Positions 10,037 to 21,639 of a DNA stretch of 64,000 bases are shown here, one piece after another; within the stretch, counting starts at the first letter, position 1; every line of letters begins with the position of its first letter. A program made the translations under genes and the position numbers. The stretch lies in assembly GCF_040115645.1 (NCBI RefSeq), contig NW_027096069.1, positions 186,001 to 250,000 of the forward strand. Direction: 5' to 3'. The notes under the pieces were generated by a model that worked only from the letters and a program-made list of their open reading frames with translations, was not told the origin of the DNA and did no database searches. Source of the DNA: Euwallacea fornicatus (lineage: Eukaryota; Arthropoda; Insecta; Coleoptera; Curculionidae).

Positions 10037-11442
10037 GTCACACAAGTTGTGTGTTTGAGCACATAAAGTACTATTTTTCTTGGAAATTCAACAAGATGCA
10101 ATCATGATGAGTTTTGTCATCTTCAAAATCTCGTCGAGCTGATTAATTTGACACTTTGTTTAAGAAATTTGTTCCACATTTGCCGAAGTTATCGAGCTTC
10201 AAAGTTTGAAAAGTCACACAAGTTGTGTGTTGGAGCACATAAAGTACTATTTTTCTTGGAAATTCAACAAGATGCAATCATGATGAGTTGTGACATCTTC
10301 AAAATCTCGTCGAGCTGATTAATTTGACACTTTGTTTAAGAAATTTGTTCCACATTTGCCGAAGTTATCGAGCTTCAAAGTTTGAAAAGTCACACAAGTT
10401 GTGTGTTTGAGCACATAAAGTATTATTTTTCTTGAAATTCAACAAGATGCAATCATGATGAGTTGTGACATCTTCAAAATCCCGTCGAGCTGATTAATTT
10501 GACACTTTCTTTAAGGAATTTGGTACCCATTTGCCAAAGTTATCGAGCATCAAAATTTGAAAAGTCACACAAGTTGTGTGTTTGAGCACATAAAGTATTA
10601 TTTTTCTTGAAATTCAACAAGATGCACTCATGATGTGTTGTGTTATCTTCAAAACCTCGTCGAGCTTATTAATTTGACACTTTCTTTAAGGAATTTGGTA
10701 CTCATTTGCCGAAGTTATCGAGCTTCAAAATTTGAAAAGTCACATAAGTTGTGTGTTTGAGCACATAAAGTACTATTTTTCTTGGAAATTCAACAAGATG
10801 CAATCATGATGAGTTGTGACATCTTCAAAATCCCGTCGAGCTGATTAATTTGACACTTTCTTTAAGGAATTTGGTACTCATTTGCCGAAGTTATCGAGCT
10901 TCAAAATTTGAAAAGTCACAAAAGTTGTGTGTTTGAGCACATAAAGTACTATTTTTCTTGGAAATTCAACATGATGCAATCATGATGAGTTGTGACATCT
11001 TCAAAATCCCGTCGAGCTGATTAATTTGACACTTTCTTTAAGGAATTTGGTACTCATTTGCCGAAGTTATCGAGGTTCAAAATTTGAAAAGTCACAAAAT
11101 ATGTGTGTTTGAGCACATAAAGTACTAATTTTCTTGGAAATTCAACAAGATGCAATCATGATGAGTTGTGACAACTTCAAAATCCCGTCGAGCTGATTAA
11201 TTTGACACTTTCTTTAAGGAATTTGGTACTCATTTGCCGAAGTTATCGAGCATCAAAATTTGAAAAGTCTCAAAAGTTGTGTGTTTGAGCACATAAAGTA
11301 CTATTTTTCTTGGAAATTCAACAAGGTGCAATCATGATGTGTTGTGACATCTTCAAAACCTCGTCGAGATGATTAATTTGACACTTTGTTTAACAAATTT
11401 GGTACTCATTTGCCGAAGTTATCGAGCATCAAAATTTGAAAA
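10037..11442 (+). repeat. Eight-monomer block A1, duplicated at 20059-21464
   Basis: The order is O, D', D, V, D, D, E-type D, N over 1406 bp. The same order and the same rare variants occur at 20059-21464, offset 10,022 bp: CACATAAG at about 10741 and 20763, and GACAACTTC in the E-type monomers at 11091 and 21113. The two blocks have equal length. A few single-base differences separate them, such as GGTACCC and GATGCACTC in A1 only. Confidence 0.85.
11267..11442 (+). repeat. Monomer subtype N (type example)
   Basis: N has GTCTCAAAAG, AACAAGGTGC, GTGTTGTGACATC, CCTCGTCGAGATGATT and the tail AACAAATTTGGTACTC. The GAGATG in place of GAGCTG or GAGCCG is its best marker. Copies are at 11618, 21289, 37289, 40806, 42386, 42913 and 62086. 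It usually follows an E-type monomer or V. Confidence 0.8.
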
Positions 11443-12848
11443 GTCACACAAGTTGTGTGTTTGAGCACATAAAGTATTATTTTTCTTGAAATTCAACAAG
11501 ATGCAATCATGATGTGTTGTGTTATCTTCAAAACCTCGTCGAGCTTATTAATTTGACACTTTCTTTAAGGAATTTGGTACTCATTTGCCGAAGTTATCGA
11601 GCATCAAAATTTGAAAAGTCTCAAAAGTTGTGTGTTTGAGCACATAAAGTACTATTTTTCTTGGAAATTCAACAAGGTGCAATCATGATGTGTTGTGACA
11701 TCTTCAAAACCTCGTCGAGATGATTAATTTGACACTTTGTTTAACAAATTTGGTACTCATTTGCCAAAGTTATCGAGCATCAAAATTTTGGAAAGTCACA
11801 CAAGTTGTGTGTTTGAGCACATAAAGTATTATTTTTCTTGGAAATTCAACAAGATGCAATCATGATGTGTTGTATCATCTTTAAAATCTCGTCGAGCTGA
11901 TTAATTTGACACTTTGTTTAACAAATTTGGTCCTCATTTGCCGAAGTTATCGAGCTTCAAAATTTGAAAAGTCACACAAGTTGTGTGTTTGAGCACATAA
12001 AGTACTATTTTTCTTGGAAATTCAACATGATGCAATCATGACGTTTCATGTCATTTTAAAGATCTCGTCGAGCTGATTAATTTGACACTTTGTTTAAGAA
12101 ATTTGTTCCACATTTGCCGAAGTTATCGAGCTTCAAAGTTTGAAAAGTCACACAAGTTGTGTGTTTGAGCACATAAAGTATAATTTTTCTTGAAATTCAA
12201 CAAGATGCAATCATGATGAGTTGTGACATCTTCAAAATCCCGTCGAGCTGATTAATTTGACACTTTCTTTAAGGAATTTGGTACTCATTTGCCAAAGTTA
12301 TCGAGCATCAAAATTTGAAAAGTCACACAAGTTGTGTGTTTGAGCACATAAAGTATTATTTTTCTTGAAATTCAACAAGATGCAATCATGATGTGTTGTG
12401 TTATCTTCAAAACCTCGTCGAGCTTATTAATTTGACACTTTCTTTAAGGAATTTGGTACTCATTTGCCGAAGTTATCGAGCTTCAAAATTTGAAAAGTCA
12501 CACAAGTTGTGTGTTTGAGCACATAAAGTACTATTTTTCTTGGAAATTCAACAAGATGCAATCATGATGAGTTGTGACATCTTCAAAATCCCGTCGAGCT
12601 GATTAATTTGACACTTTCTTTAAGGAATTTGGTACTCATTTGCCGAAGTTATCGAGCATCAAAATTTGAAAAGTCTCAAAAGTTGTGTGTTTGAGCACAT
12701 AAAGTATTATTTTTCTAGGAAATTCAACATGATGCAATCATGATGTGTTGTGTTATCTTCAAAACCTCGTCGAGCTTATTAATTTGACACTTTCTTTAAG
12801 GAATTTGGTACTCATTTGCCGAAGTTATCGAGCTTCAAAATTTGAAAA
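11443..12848 (+). repeat. Segment V-N-K-C-D-V-D-MV
   Basis: Eight monomers. From 11795 the order K, C, D, V, D, MV is the same as in the 9-mer module found at 26032, 30781, 33947 and 37640, and the D at 12147 already has the marker TATAATTTTTC. Unlike those modules, it is followed at 12849 by an O-D-G 5-mer instead of gD-M-D-K. It is an outlying or truncated copy of that module. Confidence 0.7.
12673..12848 (+). repeat. Hybrid monomer MV
   Basis: The head is GTCTCAAAAG, with TATTATTTTTCTAGG and CAACATGATGC as in M. From the middle on it is V: GTGTTATCTTC, AACCTCGTCGAGCTT and the GGTACTC tail. The exchange point lies within the shared GATGTGTTGTG between about +70 and +81. The same hybrid recurs at 26558, 31308, 34474 and 38166, so one exchange event was later copied with the 9-mer module. 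Confidence 0.8.
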
Positions 12849-13728
12849 GTCACACAAGTTGTGTGTTTGAGCACATAAAGTACTATTTTTCTTGGAAATT
12901 CAACAAGATGCAATCATGATGAGTTTTGTCATCTTCAAAATCTCGTCGAGCTGATTAATTTGACACTTTGTTTAAGAAATTTGTTCCACATTTGCCGAAT
13001 TTATCGAGCTTCAAAGTTTGAAAAGTCACACAAGTTGTGTGTTGGAGCACATAAAGTACTATTTTTCTTGGAAATTCAACAAGATGCAATCATGATGAGT
13101 TGTGACATCTTCAAAATCCCGTCGAGCTGATTAATGTAACACTTTCTTTAAGGAATTTGGTACTCATTTGCCGAAGTTATCGAGCATCAAAATTTGAAAA
13201 GTCTCAAAAGTTGTGTGTTTGAGCACATAAAGTACTATTTTTCTTGGAAATTCAACAAGATGCAATCATGATGTGTTGTGAGATCTTCAAAATCTCGTCG
13301 AGCTGATTAATTTGACACTTTCTTTAAGGAATTTGGTACTCATTTGCCAAAGTTATCGAGCATCAAAATTTGAAAAGTCACACAAGTTGTGTGTTTGAGC
13401 ACATAAAGTATTATTTTTCTTGGAAATTCAACATGATGCAATCATGATGTGTTGTGACATCTTCAAAATCTCGTCGAGCTGATTAATTTGACACTTTCTT
13501 TAAGGAATTTGGTACTCATTTGCCGAAGTTATCGAGCATCAAAATTTGAAAAGTCACACAAGTTGTGTGTTTGAGCACATAAAGTATTATTTTTCTTGGA
13601 AATTCATCATGATGCAATCATGATGTGTTGTGACATCTTCAAAATCTCGTCGAGCCGATTAATTTGACACTTTCTTTAAGGAATTTGGTACTCATTTGCC
13701 AAAGTTATCGAGCATCAAAATTTGAAAA
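12849..13728 (+). repeat. O-D-G 5-mer, second copy (880 bp)
   Basis: This repeats O, D, G, M', M' of 8629-9508 at an offset of 4220 bp (24 monomers), including CCGAATTTATCG in O, AATGTAACAC in D and the rare ATTCATCATG in the last M'. The first monomer has GTCACAC here and GTCTCAAAAG at 8629, which places the left joint of the duplication inside or just after that head. Confidence 0.8.
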
Positions 13729-14431
13729 GTCACACAAGTTGTGTGTTTGAGCACATAAAGTACTATTTTTCTTGGAAATTCAACAAGATGCAATCATGAT
13801 GAGTTATGACATCTTCAAAATCTCGTCGAGCTGATTAATTTGACACTTTGTTTAAGAAATTTGTTCCACATTTGCCGAAGTTATCGAGCTTCAAAGTTTG
13901 AAAAGTCACACAAGTTGTGTGTTTGAGCACATAAAGTATTATTTTTCTTGAAATTCAACAACATGCAATCATGATGTGTTGTGACATCTTCAAAATCCCG
14001 TCGAGCTGATTAATTTGACACTTTCTTTAAGGAATTTGGTACTCATTTGCCGAAGTTATCGAGCTTCAAAGTTTGAAAAGTCACACAAGTTGTGTGTTTG
14101 AGCACATAAAGTACTATTTTTCTTGGAAATTCAACAATATGTAATCATGATATGTTGTGAGATCTTCAAAATCTCGTCGAGCCGATTAATTTGACACTTT
14201 GTTTAACAAATTTGTTCCACATTTGCCGAAGTTATCGAGCTTCCAAATTTGAAAAGTCACAAAAGTTGTGTGTTTGAGCACATAAAGTACTATTTTTCTT
14301 GGAAATTCAACATGATGCAATCATGACGTTTCATGTCATTTTAAAGATCTCGTCGAGCCGATTAATTTGACACTTTGTTTAACAAATTTGGTACTCATTT
14401 GCCGAAGTTATCGAGCATCAAAATTTGAAAA

Positions 14432-14783
14432 GTCACACAAGTTGTGTGTTTGAGCACATAAAGTACTATTTTTCTTGGAAATTCAACAAGGTGCAATCAT
14501 GATGTGTTGTGTCATCTTTAAAATCTCGCCGAGCTGATTAATTTGACACTTTGTTTAACAAATTTGGTCCTTATTTGCCGAAGTTATCGAGCATCAAAAT
14601 TTGAAAAGTCACACAAGTTGTGTGTTTGAGCACATAAAGTACTATTTTTCTTGGAAATTCAACAAGATGCAATCATGATGAGTTTTGACATCTTCAAAAT
14701 CCCGTCGAGCTGACTAATTTGACACTTTCTTTAAGGAATTTGGTACTCATTTGCCGAAGTTATCGAGCTTCAAAATTTGAAAA
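14432..14783 (+). repeat. L-S dimer, first copy
   Basis: L (14432) has AACAAGGTGC, GTGTCATCTTTAAAA, the unusual CTCGCCGAGCTG and GGTCCTTATTTG. S (14608) has GAGTTTTGACATC, CCCG and GAGCTGACTAATT. The pair recurs at 15488 and, with changes, at 15840. These markers were not seen elsewhere in the window, so the dimer arose or survives only in this 1.8-kb stretch. Confidence 0.8.
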
Positions 14784-15487
14784 GTCACACAAGTTGTGTG
14801 TTTGAGCACATAAAGTACTAATTTTCTTGGAAATTCAACAAGATGCAATCATGATGTGTTGTGTCATCTTTATAATCTCGTCGAGCTGATTAATTTGACA
14901 CTTTGTTTAACAAATTTGGTCCTCATTTGCCGAAGTTATCGAGCTTCAAAGTTTGAAAAGTCACACAAGTTGTGTGTTTGAGCACATAAAGTACTATTTT
15001 TCTTGGAAATTCAACAATATGTAATCATGATGTGTTGTGAGATCTTCAAAATCTCGTCGAGCTGATTAATTTGACACTTTGTTTAACAAATTTGGTCTTC
15101 ATTTGCCGAAGTTATCGAGCTTCAAAATTTGAAAAGTCACAAAAGTTGTGTGTTTGAGCACATAAAGTACTATTTTTCTTGGAAATTCAACATGATGCAA
15201 TCATGACGTTTCATGTCATTTTAAAGATCTCGTCGAGCCGATTAATTTGACACTTTGTTTAACAAATTTGGTCCTCATTTGCCGAAGTTATCGAGGTTCA
15301 AAATTTGAAAAGTCACAAAATATGTGTGTTTGAGCACATAAAGTACTAATTTTCTTGGAAATTCAACAAGATGCAATCATGATGAGTTGTGACATCTTCA
15401 AAATCCCGTCGAGCTGATTAATTTGACACTTTCTTTAAGGAATTTGGTACTCATTTGCCGAAGTTATCGAGCATCAAAATTTGAAAA

Positions 15488-16191
15488 GTCACACAAGTTG
15501 TGTGTTTGAGCACATAAAGTACTATTTTTCTTGGAAATTCAACAAGGTGCAATCATGATGTGTTGTGTCATCTTTAAAATCTCGCCGAGCTGATTAATTT
15601 GACACTTTGTTTAACAAATTTGGTCCTTATTTGCCGAAGTTATCGAGCATCAAAATTTGAAAAGTCACACAAGTTGTGTGTTTGAGCACATAAAGTACTA
15701 TTTTTCTTGGAAATTCAACAAGATGCAATCATGATGAGTTTTGACATCTTCAAAATCCCGTCGAGCTGACTAATTTGACACTTTCTTTAAGGAATTTGGT
15801 ACTCATTTGCCGAAGTTATCGAGCTTCAAAATTTGAAAAGTCACACAAGTTGTGTGTTTGAGCACATAAAGTACTATTTTTCTTGGAAATTCAACAAGGT
15901 GCAATCATGATGTGTTGTGTCATCTTTAAAATCTCGTCGAGCTGATTAATTTGACACTTTGTTTAACAAATTTGGTCCTTATTTGCCGAAGTTATCGAGC
16001 ATCAAAATTTGAAAAGTCACACAAGTTGTGTGTTTGAGCACATAAAGTACTATTTTTCTTGGAAATTCAACAAGATGCAATCATGATGAGTTTTGACATC
16101 TTCAAAATCTCGTCGAGCTGATTAATTTGACACTTTGTTTAAGAAATTTGTTCCACATTTGCCGAAGTTATCGAGCTTCAAAGTTTGAAAA
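15488..16191 (+). repeat. L-S dimer, tandem pair of 352 bp
   Basis: Monomers at 15488, 15664, 15840 and 16016 read L, S, L, S'. The first pair keeps CTCGCCGAG and CTGACTAATT. The second L has CTCGTCGAG, and the second S' has a CTCG middle with the TTGTTCC tail of O or D'. S' is thus a hybrid that joins the dimer to the next D'-V-D stretch. The first pair lies 1056 bp (6 monomers) from the copy at 14432. Confidence 0.8.
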
Positions 16192-16542
16192 GTCACACAA
16201 GTTGTGTGTTTGAGCACATAAAGTACTATTTTGCTTGGAAATTCAACAAGATGCAATCATGATGAGTTGTGACATCTTCAAAATCTCGTCGAGCTGATTA
16301 ATTTGACACTTTGTTTAAGAAATTTGTTCCACATTTGCCGAAGTTATCGAGCTTCAAAGTTTGAAAAGTCACACAAGTTGTGTGTTTGAGCACATAAAGT
16401 ATTATTTTTCTTGAAATTCAACAAGATGCAATCATGATGTGTTGTGTTATCTTCAAAACCTCGTCGAGCTTATTAATTTGACACTTTCTTTAAGGAATTT
16501 GGTACTCATTTGCCGAAGTTATCGAGCTTCAAAATTTGAAAA

Positions 16543-18124
16543 GTCAAACAAGTTGTGTGTTTGAGCACATAAAGTACTATTTTTCTTGGAAATTCAACAA
16601 GATGCAATCATGATGAGTTGTGACATCTTCAAAATCCCGTCGAGCTGATTAATTTGACACTTTCTTTAAGGAATTTGGTACTCATTTGCCGAAGTTATCG
16701 AGCATCAAAATTTGAAAAGTCTCAAAAGTTGTGTGTTTGAGCACATAAAGTACTATTTTTCTTGGAAATTCAACAAGATGCAATCATGATGTGTTGTGAC
16801 ATCTTCAAAATCTCGTCGAGCCGATTAATTTGACACTTTCTTTAAGGAATTTGGTACTCATTTGCCAAAGTTATCGAGCATCAAAATTTGAAAAGTCACA
16901 CAAGTTGTGTGTTTGAGCACATAAAGTACTATTTTTCTTGGAAATTCAACAAGATGCAATCATGATGAGTTTTGTCATCTTCAAAATCTCGTCGAGCTGA
17001 TTAATTTGACACTTTGTTTAAGAAATTTGTTCCACATTTGCCGAAGTTATCGAGCTTCAAAGTTTGAAAAGTCGCACAAGTTGTGTGTTTGAGCACATAA
17101 AGTATTATTTTTCTTGAAATTCAACAAGATGCAATCATGATGTGTTGTGTTATCTTCAAAACCTCGTCGAGCTTATTAATTTGACACTTTCTTTAAGGAA
17201 TTTGGTAGTCATTTGCCGAAGTTATCGAGCTTCAAAATTTGAAAAGTCAAACAAGTTGTGTGTTTGAGCACATAAAGTACTATTTTTCTTGGAAATTCAA
17301 CAAGATGCAATCATGATGAGTTGTGACATCTTCAAAATCCCGTCGAGCTGATTAATTTGACACTTTCTTTAAGGAATTTGGTACTCATTTGCCGAAGTTA
17401 TCGAGCATCAAAATTTGAAAAGTCTCAAAAGTTGTGTGTTTGAGCACATAAAGTACTATTTTTCTTGGAAATTCAACAAGATGCAATCATGATGTGTTGT
17501 GACATCTTCAAAATCTCGTCGAGCCGATTAATTTGACACTTTCTTTAAGGAATTTGGTACTCATTTGCCAAAGTTATCGAGCATCAAAATTTGAAAAGTC
17601 ACACAAGTTGTGTGTTTGAGCACATAAAGTACTATTTTTCTTGGAAATTCAACAAGATGCAATCATGATGAGTTTTGTCATCTTCAAAATCTCGTCGAGC
17701 TGATTAATTTGACACTTTGTTTAAGAAATTTGTTCCACATTTGCCGAAGTTATCGAGCTTCAAAGTTTGAAAAGTCGCACAAGTTGTGTGTTTGAGCACA
17801 TAAAGTATTATTTTTCTTGAAATTCAACAAGATGCAATCATGATGTGTTGTGTTATCTTCAAAACCTCGTCGAGCTTATTAATTTGACACTTTCTTTAAG
17901 GAATTTGGTAGTCATTTGCCGAAGTTATCGAGCTTCAAAATTTGAAAAGTCAAACAAGTTGTGTGTTTGAGCACATAAAGTACTATTTTTCTTGGAAATT
18001 CAACAAGATGCAATCATGATGAGTTGTGACATCTTCAAAATCCCGTCGAGCTGATTAATTTGACACTTTCTTTAAGGAATTTGGTACTCATTTGCCGAAG
18101 TTATCGAGCATCAAAATTTGAAAA
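16543..18124 (+). repeat. Tandem tetramer, 703-bp unit, 2 copies plus 1 monomer
   Basis: The unit is D (head GTCAAACAAG), M' (head GTCTCAAAAG), O, and V (head GTCGCACAAG, tail GGTAGTC). Units start at 16543 and 17246, and a third D starts at 17949 before the order changes. By eye the two full units show no difference. GTCGCAC occurs only at 17071 and 17774, exactly 703 bp apart. This is one of the youngest-looking duplications in the left half. Confidence 0.88.
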
Positions 18125-18476
18125 GTCTCAAAAGTTGTGTGTTTGAGCACATAAAGTACTATTTTTCTTGGAAATTCAACAAGATGCAATCATGATGTGT
18201 TGTGAGATCTTCAAAATCTCGTCGAGCTGATTAATTTGACACTTTCTTTAAGGAATTTGGTACTCATTTGCCGAAGTTATCGAGCATCAAAATTTGAAAA
18301 GTCACACAAGTTGTGTGTTTGAGCACATAAAGTATTATTTTTCTTGGAAATTCAACATGATGCAATCATGATGTGTTGTGACATCTTCAAAATCTCGTCG
18401 AGCCGATTAATTTGACACTTTCTTTAAGGAATTTGGTACTCATTTGCCAAAGTTATCGAGCATCAAAATTTGAAAA

Positions 18477-20058
18477 GTCACACAAGTTGTGTGTTTGAGC
18501 ACATAAAGTACTATTTTTCTTGGAAATTCAACAAGATGCAATCATGATGAGTTTTGTCATCTTCAAAATCTCGTCGAGCTGATTAATTTGACACTTTGTT
18601 TAAGAAATTTGTTCCACATTTGCCGAATTTATCGAGCTTCAAAGTTTGAAAAGTCACACAAGTTGTGTGTTGGAGCACATAAAGTACTATTTTTCTTGGA
18701 AATTCAACAAGATGCAATCATGATGAGTTGTGACATCTTCAAAATCCCGTCGAGCTGATTAATGTAACACTTTCTTTAAGGAATTTGGTACTCATTTGCC
18801 GAAGTTATCGAGCATCAAAATTTGAAAAGTCTCAAAAGTTGTGTGTTTGAGCACATAAAGTACTATTTTTCTTGGAAATTCAACAAGATGCAATCATGAT
18901 GTGTTGTGAGATCTTCAAAATCTCGTCGAGCTGATTAATTTGACACTTTCTTTAAGGAATTTGGTACTCATTTGCCAAAGTTATCGAGCATCAAAATTTG
19001 AAAAGTCACACAAGTTGTGTGTTTGAGCACATAAAGTATTATTTTTCTTGGAAATTCAACATGATGCAATCATGATGTGTTGTGACATCTTCAAAATCTC
19101 GTCGAGCTGATTAATTTGACACTTTCTTTAAGGAATTTGGTACTCATTTGCCGAAGTTATCGAGCATCAAAATTTGAAAAGTCACACAAGTTGTGTGTTT
19201 GAGCACATAAAGTATTATTTTTCTTGAAATTCAACAAGATGCAATCATGATGTGTTGTGACATCTTCAAAATCTCGTCGAGCCGATTAATTTGACACTTT
19301 CTTTAAGGAATTTGGTACTCATTTGCCAAAGTTATCGAGCATCAAAATTTGAAAAGTCACACAAGTTGTGTGTTTGAGCACATAAAGTACTATTTTTCTT
19401 GGAAATTCAACAAGATGCAATCATGATGAGTTTTGTCATCTTCAAAATCTCGTCGAGCTGATTAATTTGACACTTTGTTTAAGAAATTTGTTCCACATTT
19501 GCCGAATTTATCGAGCTTCAAAGTTTGAAAAGTCACACAAGTTGTGTGTTGGAGCACATAAAGTACTATTTTTCTTGGAAATTCAACAAGATGCAATCAT
19601 GATGAGTTGTGACATCTTCAAAATCCCGTCGAGCTGATTAATGTAACACTTTCTTTAAGGAATTTGGTACTCATTTGCCGAAGTTATCGAGCATCAAAAT
19701 TTGAAAAGTCTCAAAAGTTGTGTGTTTGAGCACATAAAGTACTATTTTTCTTGGAAATTCAACAAGATGCAATCATGATGTGTTGTGAGATCTTCAAAAT
19801 CTCGTCGAGCTGATTAATTTGACACTTTCTTTAAGGAATTTGGTACTCATTTGCCGAAGTTATCGAGCATCAAAATTTGAAAAGTCACACAAGTTGTGTG
19901 TTTGAGCACATAAAGTATTATTTTTCTTGAAATTCAACAAGATGCAATCATGATGTGTTGTGACATCTTCAAAATCTCGTCGAGCCGATTAATTTGACAC
20001 TTTCTTTAAGGAATTTGGTACTCATTTGCCGAAGTTATCGAGCATCAAAATTTGAAAA
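18477..20058 (+). repeat. O-D-G family, 5-mer (879 bp) then 4-mer (703 bp)
   Basis: Monomers at 18477-19355 read O, D, G, M', and a 175-bp M'-like unit. Those at 19356-20058 read O, D, G and the 175-bp M'-like unit, so one M' is missing from the second copy. The next O at 20059 starts block A2. With 8629-10036 and 12849-13728, the same module is seen as a 3-mer, 4-mer and 5-mer. Confidence 0.8.
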
Positions 20059-21464
20059 GTCACACAAGTTGTGTGTTTGAGCACATAAAGTACTATTTTT
20101 CTTGGAAATTCAACAAGATGCAATCATGATGAGTTTTGTCATCTTCAAAATCTCGTCGAGCTGATTAATTTGACACTTTGTTTAAGAAATTTGTTCCACA
20201 TTTGCCGAAGTTATCGAGCTTCAAAGTTTGAAAAGTCACACAAGTTGTGTGTTGGAGCACATAAAGTACTATTTTTCTTGGAAATTCAACAAGATGCAAT
20301 CATGATGAGTTGTGACATCTTCAAAATCTCGTCGAGCTGATTAATTTGACACTTTGTTTAAGAAATTTGTTCCACATTTGCCGAAGTTATCGAGCTTCAA
20401 AGTTTGAAAAGTCACACAAGTTGTGTGTTTGAGCACATAAAGTATTATTTTTCTTGAAATTCAACAAGATGCAATCATGATGAGTTGTGACATCTTCAAA
20501 ATCCCGTCGAGCTGATTAATTTGACACTTTCTTTAAGGAATTTGGTACTCATTTGCCAAAGTTATCGAGCATCAAAATTTGAAAAGTCACACAAGTTGTG
20601 TGTTTGAGCACATAAAGTATTATTTTTCTTGAAATTCAACAAGATGCAATCATGATGTGTTGTGTTATCTTCAAAACCTCGTCGAGCTTATTAATTTGAC
20701 ACTTTCTTTAAGGAATTTGGTACTCATTTGCCGAAGTTATCGAGCTTCAAAATTTGAAAAGTCACATAAGTTGTGTGTTTGAGCACATAAAGTACTATTT
20801 TTCTTGGAAATTCAACAAGATGCAATCATGATGAGTTGTGACATCTTCAAAATCCCGTCGAGCTGATTAATTTGACACTTTCTTTAAGGAATTTGGTACT
20901 CATTTGCCGAAGTTATCGAGCTTCAAAATTTGAAAAGTCACAAAAGTTGTGTGTTTGAGCACATAAAGTACTATTTTTCTTGGAAATTCAACATGATGCA
21001 ATCATGATGAGTTGTGACATCTTCAAAATCCCGTCGAGCTGATTAATTTGACACTTTCTTTAAGGAATTTGGTACTCATTTGCCGAAGTTATCGAGGTTC
21101 AAAATGTGAAAAGTCACAAAATATGTGTGTTTGAGCACATAAAGTACTAATTTTCTTGGAAATTCAACAAGATGCAATCATGATGAGTTGTGACAACTTC
21201 AAAATCCCGTCGAGCTGATTAATTTGACACTTTCTTTAAGGAATTTGGTACTCATTTGCCGAAGTTATCGAGCATCAAAATTTGAAAAGTCTCAAAAGTT
21301 GTGTGTTTGAGCACATAAAGTACTATTTTTCTTGGAAATTCAACAAGGTGCAATCATGATGTGTTGTGACATCTTCAAAACCTCGTCGAGATGATTAATT
21401 TGACACTTTGTTTAACAAATTTGGTACTCATTTGCCGAAGTTATCGAGCATCAAAATTTGAAAA
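20059..21464 (+). repeat. Eight-monomer block A2, copy of 10037-11442
   Basis: The order O, D', D, V, D, D, E-type D, N matches block A1 at an offset of 10,022 bp and equal length (1406 bp). It shares CACATAAG and GACAACTTC. Differences include AAAATGTGAAAAG just before the E-type monomer at 21113. After 21464 the blocks part: A2 continues with O' (TTTTTCATGAAATTC), A1 with V. Confidence 0.85.
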
Positions 21465-21639
21465 GTCACACAAGTTGTGTGTTTGAGCACATAAAGTACT
21501 ATTTTTCATGAAATTCAACAAGATGCAATCATGATGAGTTATGACATCTTCAAAATCTCGTCGAGCTGATTAATTTGACACTTTGTTTAAGAAATTTGTT
21601 CCACATTTGCCGAAGTTATCGAGCTTCAAAGTTTGAAAA

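Noticed and set aside
16543..17948. Assembly artefact as the explanation for all near-identical blocks
   Set aside because: Most duplicated blocks differ by private bases and by whole-monomer changes, which an artefact would not produce. It remains possible for the apparently identical tetramer pair, as noted in the findings.
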